Shown here piece after piece: positions 14,386 through 17,666 of a stretch of 17,666 bases of DNA (its first letter is position 1; each line of letters begins with the position of its first letter). The notes beneath the pieces were generated by a model, which did no database searches, was not told the DNA's origin, and saw only the letters and a program-made list of their open reading frames with translations. The position numbers and the translations under genes were made by a program. The DNA comes from Leptolyngbyaceae cyanobacterium CSSed165cm_216 (GTDB lineage Bacteria; Cyanobacteriota; Cyanobacteriia; Phormidesmidales; Phormidesmidaceae). The stretch spans positions 1 through 17,666 of the forward strand of contig SLIY01000299.1 in the NCBI GenBank assembly GCA_007135385.1. Reading direction: 5' to 3'.

Positions 14386-14534
14386 CATCCCAGGTTTGCA
14401 AATGTCATTCTGTTCGCTTTAGCGGCTCTGAAAGAGCAACATAGCGATAGCGAAGTGAAGAATCCCGATCTTGTGCAAGGACTGAAATCCTTCGCTACAC
14501 TCCGTTCCGCTCAGGATGACAAAAGTGGGATGCA
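14384..14534. repeat. MITE-like or REP-like inverted-repeat element
   Basis: TGCATCCCA (14384-14392) and TGGGATGCA (14526-14534) are perfect inverted termini. Inside them TGTCATTCTG (14403-14412) faces CAGGATGACA (14512-14521), a near-perfect second pair. The interior includes AGCGAAGTGAAGAATCCC and CCTTCGCTACACTCCGTTCC. This is the pattern of a widespread small bacterial repeat (TGTCATTCTGAGCGAAGCG... ending in ...CTCAGGATGACA), here a degenerate copy. GATGGAACA flanks the element at 14372-14380 and 14538-14546, like a 9-base target duplication. It has no coding capacity; open frames across it are repeat-derived. Confidence 0.7.
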
Positions 14535-14559
14535 TCCGATGGAACACGCTCAGGGAAAT

Positions 14560-14600
14560 CTAGGGTATTGCCCCAGGTGAATTGGCAGGCAATGCCCTAG
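14560..14600. repeat. 13-base-pair hairpin
   Basis: CTAGGGTATTGCC (14560-14572) pairs with GGCAATGCCCTAG (14588-14600) with one T-G wobble and a 15-base loop. Its GGTATTGCC/GGCAAT core repeats that of the hairpin at 14299-14324, so the two bracket the element between them. The rest of 14601-14698 shows no gene and no clear terminator for the minus-strand gene. Confidence 0.65.
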
Positions 14601-14698
14601 TACTCTGTCAGCCCTCAATTTCTAAATTTCAGGATCATAAATACTCTTGAAGCCCCCTCCTCCCCAGGGAGATATCCTCAGGATTCAGGCTTGCTGAC

Positions 14699-15163
14699 TT
14701 ACTGAATGGTAATTTGGCCGGTCATACCCGCTTCAGCATGGCCAGAGATTGTACAACGTAGGTCGTATTGGCCAGGCCTTTGGGGAACAAATACCCACTC
14801 AGCCACAGCACCAGGCTTCAATTCCAGTTCATGGATGGCCCCTTTCACTTCTACCCCAGCCGCTTCGACTTTTTGGGTCCAGATGCCGTCAGCAAAGTCT
14901 TTAGCAGTAAAGTAATGCTTTTGATCGCTCGGGTTATCCAACACTAGCTTATAGCGCTGTCCCGCTGTAAAGTCGAACTGGTTGGGCTGGAAGACGAGTT
15001 GACCATCGACAGTCCCTAGGTGAACTAGGACGGTTTCAGCTGATGCTGAGGCTGCGATCGCCGTTCCCCCCCACCCTAACCATCCCACCCAGGCCACCAA
15101 ACTCAGGCCTATGCCCAGGATCCAAAGGGGGCGAAGGACGTCTCTAAGATTTAGCATAGCCAT
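14699..15163 (-). CDS. Exported cupredoxin (type 1 blue-copper protein)
   Basis: This 154-residue protein has an N-terminal hydrophobic segment (about 13-37) ending in AIAASASA, a signal peptide or anchor, so the copper domain lies outside the cytoplasm. The cupredoxin fold is indicated by the ligand set His83 (DQKHYF), Cys137, His142 and Met147 in YDLRCTISGHAEAGM, a C-X4-H-X4-M loop. That spacing differs from plant-type plastocyanin (C-X2-H-X4-M) and resembles azurin/auracyanin-like or copper-tolerance cupredoxins. It would carry electrons or copper in the periplasm or thylakoid lumen. It is probably the second gene of a minus-strand unit, 39 bases after the unrecognised gene at 15203. Met3 is an alternative start; neither has a strong Shine-Dalgarno sequence. 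Confidence 0.88.
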   Translation of the reverse strand: MAMLNLRDVLRPLWILGIGLSLVAWVGWLGWGGTAIAASASAETVLVHLGTVDGQLVFQPNQFDFTAGQRYKLVLDNPSDQKHYFTAKDFADGIWTQKVEAAGVEVKGAIHELELKPGAVAEWVFVPQRPGQYDLRCTISGHAEAGMTGQITIQ

Positions 15164-15176
15164 CCGTATTGTCTAG

Positions 15177-15200
15177 TTCAATGGGAAATTCAATGGGAAA
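15177..15200. repeat. Perfect 12-base tandem duplication
   Basis: TTCAATGGGAAA occurs at 15177-15188 and 15189-15200, filling most of the 39-base gap between two minus-strand genes. It may be a recent slippage event or a paired binding site. Confidence 0.85.
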
Positions 15201-15202
15201 AC

Positions 15203-15658
15203 TTAATCTAAAAAATTGCGATCGTCATCTAGGCAAGCATCCCAACTCGCCGATAGGACATCAACGACCATGGCCTCGAAGGCCGCTGTATTGACAGTAC
15301 GGGTTAGCTGGTCTTTCATCGGGTTGGACATGGGGATCAAGCGCAACCGTCGATTATCTTGTACCAGGTCAAAATAATTCTGATCAGCGCTGGCTTTGCC
15401 AATTTCTAAAAAATCAAAGCTGCAAACGTTGATATACAGGGTATGATTGGCGACGAGTGTAGCCTGCTGACCGTCAGCAAACACCTCCATAACCAACCCT
15501 TGGCCCTCAGCCATTACCCTATCGTCCTGGAGATGACAGTAGCTTACCTGGCTCAAGTCTTGCAGTAACCTCAGCATGTCGTTTTTATTAACGACGATGC
15601 CAGTATCGACTAAACAAGGGGCCGGTATGCTCAAGTCACTAACACGCTCGTGATTCAT
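15203..15658 (-). CDS. Unrecognised cytoplasmic protein
   Basis: I do not recognise a family. From ATG at 15658 the product is 151 residues (MNHERVSDLSIPAP...). A GTG at 15673 would add MVKNT; neither start has a clear ribosome binding site. It has no signal peptide or membrane segment. A hydrophilic alpha/beta composition is suggested by alternating hydrophobic strands (QGLVMEVFADG, ATLVANHTLYINV, RRLRLIPM) and helices (NKNDMLRLLQDL, AAFEAMVVDVLSASW). The C-terminus is acidic (DACLDDDRNFLD). Three cysteines are scattered without a metal-binding pattern. The coding composition matches its neighbours, so it is probably real. It precedes the cupredoxin gene by 39 bases and may share its transcript. 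Confidence 0.75.
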   Translation of the reverse strand: MNHERVSDLSIPAPCLVDTGIVVNKNDMLRLLQDLSQVSYCHLQDDRVMAEGQGLVMEVFADGQQATLVANHTLYINVCSFDFLEIGKASADQNYFDLVQDNRRLRLIPMSNPMKDQLTRTVNTAAFEAMVVDVLSASWDACLDDDRNFLD

Positions 15659-15800
15659 GGTGTTTTTAACCACGCTACGTCAGCTCAATAAGCAGGGCTG
15701 ATAACCACTTTATTGGTCATTTTTGTCCGTGCTGCTCTATATCCACGATACTCGATCTCGTAGGCAATGATCCGCTCAGGATTGACCTGGCTGTTCTATA

Positions 15801-15842
15801 AAATAGGCCTATTTGTTGCAAATCCTCTAGACATAGGCCTTT
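15801..15842. promoter_or_regulatory. Paired ATAGGCCT sites upstream of cobS
   Basis: AAATAGGCCTATTT (15801-15814) is a perfect 14-base palindrome. ATAGGCCT recurs at 15833-15840 as CATAGGCCTTTT. The two ATAGGCCT cores start exactly 30 bases apart, close to three DNA turns, as for paired operator sites. TATAAAATAG at 15797-15806 overlaps the first site and may be a -10 region, but no matching -35 was found. Confidence 0.45.
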
Positions 15843-15848
15843 TGACCC

Positions 15849-15873
15849 AGAAATTCAAATTTTCGGAATTTCT
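15849..15873. promoter_or_regulatory. 8-base inverted repeat just before cobS
   Basis: AGAAATTC (15849-15856) and GAATTTCT (15866-15873) are perfect inverted copies nine bases apart, ending 14 bases before the cobS ATG. It could be a leader hairpin that affects ribosome access, or a binding site. Confidence 0.35.
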
Positions 15874-15887
15874 CTACGGGATATTTC

Positions 15888-16736
15888 ATGGCTGACCAGT
15901 CACCGTCAGAATCGGGGCCACGGACAAACTCGGATGGGGTGGCCATCGGTGGGTCACCTCAACCGCCAAGACCTAGCCTAGGGGCTCGGTTGGGGGGGGC
16001 CATTTTGTTCTATACCCGTTTACCGCTGCCCCGTTGGTGGCAGCCACAGTTTGAGGGAATTGCCGCTTTAGCGCCGACTGTGGGGTTGGGGCTGGGGGCA
16101 TGTCTGGCCCTAGCGGATGTGGGGTTAGCCGGGTTAGGGATACCCAGTCTAACCCGGAGTGCGCTGGTGGTGGGGCTATGGCTATGGCTGACCGCTGGGC
16201 TACACCTGGATGGTGCCATGGATACCGCAGATGGCCTAGCTGTTCTTGACCCCCGGCGACGGCTGACGGTGATGGCTGACAGTCATACGGGGGCCTTTGG
16301 GGTGATGGTGGCGATCGCTATTTTGGGCTTAAAGACAGTGGCCGTGGCGGATCTAAGCCAGACGGGACCATGGATACTGGTGGCGGCGGCCCTGTGGGGG
16401 CGTTGGGGGCAGCTGCTGGCGATCGCCCGTTACCCCTATCTCAAAGCCCAAGGCAAGGGTGCCCTACACCGCCAGTTCCTGCGCTTACCGCACGACCTAT
16501 GGCTAGGAACACTGCCCTTGTTAGGGTTTTATGGGCTGTGGTTCGGTAGCTGGGCCTTGAGTTATCCCACCGCCAGCCTTTCCCTGGGGCTCCTCAGCTT
16601 CGGGGGCGGTGCTGGGCTAGCCTGGTTGACTGGATACTGGCTCTACCGTCACCTGGGGGGGCATACCGGTGACACCTACGGGGCCGTGGTGGAGTGGACC
16701 GAGGCCCTGGTGCTGGGTTTGGCCACGATTCTGTAA
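15888..16736 (+). CDS. cobS: Adenosylcobinamide-GDP ribazoletransferase CobS
   Basis: CobS joins adenosylcobinamide-GDP to alpha-ribazole (phosphate) at the membrane, the last assembly step of cobalamin or pseudocobalamin. The 282 residues contain the family signatures GLHLDGAMDTADG (104-116), DSHTGAFGV (131-139), and GGHTGDTYGAVVEWTEALVL (257-276). Several hydrophobic membrane segments are evident, such as 58-76, 92-105, 139-152, 162-170, 208-225 and 231-252. An N-terminal 30-residue Pro/Ser/Gly-rich tail precedes the conserved LGARLGGAILFYTRLP. The ATG at 15888 has only a moderate CGGGA before it. The gene ends seven bases from the convergent zinc-ribbon gene. No cobalamin riboswitch is seen upstream. 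Confidence 0.95.
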   Translation: MADQSPSESGPRTNSDGVAIGGSPQPPRPSLGARLGGAILFYTRLPLPRWWQPQFEGIAALAPTVGLGLGACLALADVGLAGLGIPSLTRSALVVGLWLWLTAGLHLDGAMDTADGLAVLDPRRRLTVMADSHTGAFGVMVAIAILGLKTVAVADLSQTGPWILVAAALWGRWGQLLAIARYPYLKAQGKGALHRQFLRLPHDLWLGTLPLLGFYGLWFGSWALSYPTASLSLGLLSFGGGAGLAWLTGYWLYRHLGGHTGDTYGAVVEWTEALVLGLATIL

Positions 16737-16743
16737 TTAACCG

Positions 16744-17103
16744 CTAATTTCCGACCAACACGAGCACCAAACTCACCAGGAGTAACCCTGCCAACGCCAC
16801 CGCCCCTCGATGACGGCGCAACCACCCACTGACCTGTTGCCCCAGGGGTAACGGGGGTAGCTCAGCCTCTAAGTCAGCGTTCTGCGACCGGTAAAGGGTG
16901 CAAGTTTGGGCATGGGGCCGCTGGGGAAAGTTGCAGGTGTCATCCGCATCGTAGCGACAGGTGGCACAGAGGGACTGACCGTCGCGATCGCTGCGATGGA
17001 GAGGAATACCAGGATGTCCATGGGCTTTGACGGTGAGCCCACAACTAGGGCACTGAATAGTTGTCGATTCGATCACCGTTTGACAGCGGGGGCACGATGG
17101 CAT
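16744..17103 (-). CDS. Zinc-ribbon protein with C-terminal membrane anchor
   Basis: This small protein has 119 residues. A classic zinc ribbon is formed by Cys4, Cys7, Cys18 and Cys21 (CPRC, CPSCG). A second cysteine group follows, Cys46, Cys49, Cys57 and Cys68 (CATCRYDADDTCNFPQRPHAQTC), and may bind another metal. After an acidic, proline-rich linker (about 76-88) and basic WLRRHRG, one transmembrane helix (100-118) ends the protein, so it is tail-anchored with the ribbons probably cytoplasmic. The function is unknown; similar zinc-ribbon proteins of unknown role occur in cyanobacteria. It lies 162 bases after the RNA-binding protein gene, across a terminator, so it is likely expressed separately. 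It converges with cobS. Confidence 0.82.
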   Translation of the reverse strand: MPSCPRCQTVIESTTIQCPSCGLTVKAHGHPGIPLHRSDRDGQSLCATCRYDADDTCNFPQRPHAQTCTLYRSQNADLEAELPPLPLGQQVSGWLRRHRGAVALAGLLLVSLVLVLVGN

Positions 17104-17183
17104 AACACAATCTTCAGCAAAGGCAAGGAATTCGGTGTGATCGGGCGTGGGAGCCAGCTCTTCCCTAGCCCTAGGATAAACAA

Positions 17184-17215
17184 CAGCGGCATAGGATGGT
17201 TACCCTATACCGCTG
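17184..17215 (-). terminator. Rho-independent terminator of the RNA-binding protein gene
   Basis: On the minus strand CAGCGGTATAGG (17215-17204) pairs with CCTATGCCGCTG (17195-17184), 12 base pairs with one T-G wobble and an 8-base loop, then TTGTTTAT. It lies 51 bases past the stop codon of the RRM gene. Confidence 0.7.
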
Positions 17216-17226
17216 CTGTAACGCTG

Positions 17227-17260
17227 TCATTGTCGCGTTATACTAGATGCCCGACAATGA
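17227..17260. repeat. Additional 9-base inverted repeat after the RRM gene
   Basis: TCATTGTCG (17227-17235) and CGACAATGA (17252-17260) pair perfectly around 16 bases. This stem begins six bases after the RRM stop codon and precedes the terminator, so the mRNA 3' end would carry two consecutive hairpins. Confidence 0.6.
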
Positions 17261-17265
17261 ATAGC

Positions 17266-17586
17266 CTACCAGCGAGAAAACTCCCGGCCGCCCCCATCGC
17301 GACTGCCCCCAAAACTGCCTCGGGAGCCACCAGAGCCACGCTTTTCTTTGGGGCGAGCCTTGTTAACCCGTAGCTCACGGCCCATCCACTCAGCTCCGTC
17401 GAGCGCCTCAATGGCGGCGTCCTCGTCGGTTTCTTTCTCCATTTCGACAAAGGCAAATCCACGAGGACGACCGGTTTCCCGATCGGTGGGCACTGTCACC
17501 CGGCTCACAGCCCCATACTCAGAGAAGACTTCAGTAATATCCCCCTCTGTAGCACTGTAGGCTAAGTTCCCTACATAAATCGACAT
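17266..17586 (-). CDS. RRM RNA-binding protein, cyanobacterial glycine-rich Rbp type
   Basis: This 106-residue protein has a single RNA-recognition motif. RNP2 is IYVGNL (3-8) and RNP1 is RGFAFVEM (42-49). EYGAV and AIEALDGAEWMGRELRVNKA complete the RRM at about residue 78. The tail is rich in Gly, Arg and Ser (RGSGGSRGSFGGSRDGGG), as in cold-inducible cyanobacterial Rbp proteins. It should bind single-stranded RNA in the cytosol and affect mRNA stability or translation. GGAG ten bases before the ATG supports the start. The bases after 17586 are upstream leader with small inverted repeats (ACATgaaATGT at 17610-17620, ATCGA/TCGAT at 17646-17662); the promoter is probably outside the window. 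The terminator at 17184-17215 ends it. Confidence 0.95.
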   Translation of the reverse strand: MSIYVGNLAYSATEGDITEVFSEYGAVSRVTVPTDRETGRPRGFAFVEMEKETDEDAAIEALDGAEWMGRELRVNKARPKEKRGSGGSRGSFGGSRDGGGREFSRW

Positions 17587-17666
17587 GGTACATCAACTCC
17601 AAATTAGACATGAAATGTAGACAAGTTCGATTCGGAGTGGTACACATCGATGACCCGTCGATTAAC

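Noticed and set aside
14142..14580. Open frames across 14142-14327 and 14383-14580
   Set aside because: The first is out of frame with the better-supported lipoprotein gene. The second spans the inverted-repeat element and has no ribosome binding site.
15674..15887. Cobalamin riboswitch upstream of cobS
   Set aside because: No B12-box-like conserved sequence or typical multi-stem layout could be found.
1..17666. tRNA or rRNA genes, transposase or integrase genes
   Set aside because: None were recognised on either strand by eye. tRNAscan-SE and Infernal would be decisive for small RNAs.

Overview
This window reads as chromosomal DNA of a cyanobacterium. GCGATCGC (the HIP1 octamer) occurs about once per kilobase (17 copies found by eye). 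The gene set also fits: an NB-ARC/WD40 STAND protein, a type III glutamine synthetase (GlnN), an isoamylase-type GlgX, CobS, and a short RRM protein with a glycine-rich tail. The intergenic DNA is full of small palindromic and C-rich repeats of the kind common in filamentous or Leptolyngbya-like cyanobacteria. The genus cannot be fixed from this window alone.

Layout, left to right. Bases 1-354 hold a terminator for a gene outside the window and a repeat-rich leader. 355-3993 (+) is a large STAND NTPase with 14 recognisable WD40 blades. After a C-rich repeat spacer come two minus-strand genes in one probable operon: an aldo-keto reductase (5983-6948) and a cytoplasmic YwrD-like gamma-glutamyltransferase (4321-5958). 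Divergent from them are an SF2 helicase with a zinc ribbon (7213-8784) and glgX (8870-10939). A 531-base non-coding stretch precedes glnN (11471-13642). It contains a canonical NtcA-activated promoter (GTA-N8-TAC, 22 bases, TAAAGT) about 460 bases upstream of glnN, then a 13-codon ORF with a ribosome binding site, two pairs of 16-base tandem repeats and two hairpins. glnN ends at a good terminator. Next come a palindrome-rich regulatory region and a 58-residue acidic proline-rich putative lipoprotein (14075-14251). A nested inverted-repeat element fills 14299-14600. Two minus-strand genes follow: an exported blue-copper protein (14699-15163) and an unrecognised 156-residue protein (15203-15658 or 15673). 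Then come cobS (+), a convergent zinc-ribbon membrane protein (-) and a cold-type RNA-binding protein (-).

How the genes may work together. glnN is the nitrogen-starvation glutamine synthetase and the NtcA promoter upstream fits that role. glgX mobilises glycogen, which cyanobacteria accumulate when nitrogen runs out, so its position next to glnN makes sense, though the two are separate transcription units by sequence. The gamma-glutamyltransferase also handles glutamyl compounds. The remaining genes look like ordinary housekeeping or accessory loci.

No established new defence or mobile system is evident. The least explained parts are the long glnN leader with its mini-ORF, the operator-like palindromes before the lipoprotein gene, the nested repeat element at 14299-14600, and the paired ATAGGCCT sites before cobS.
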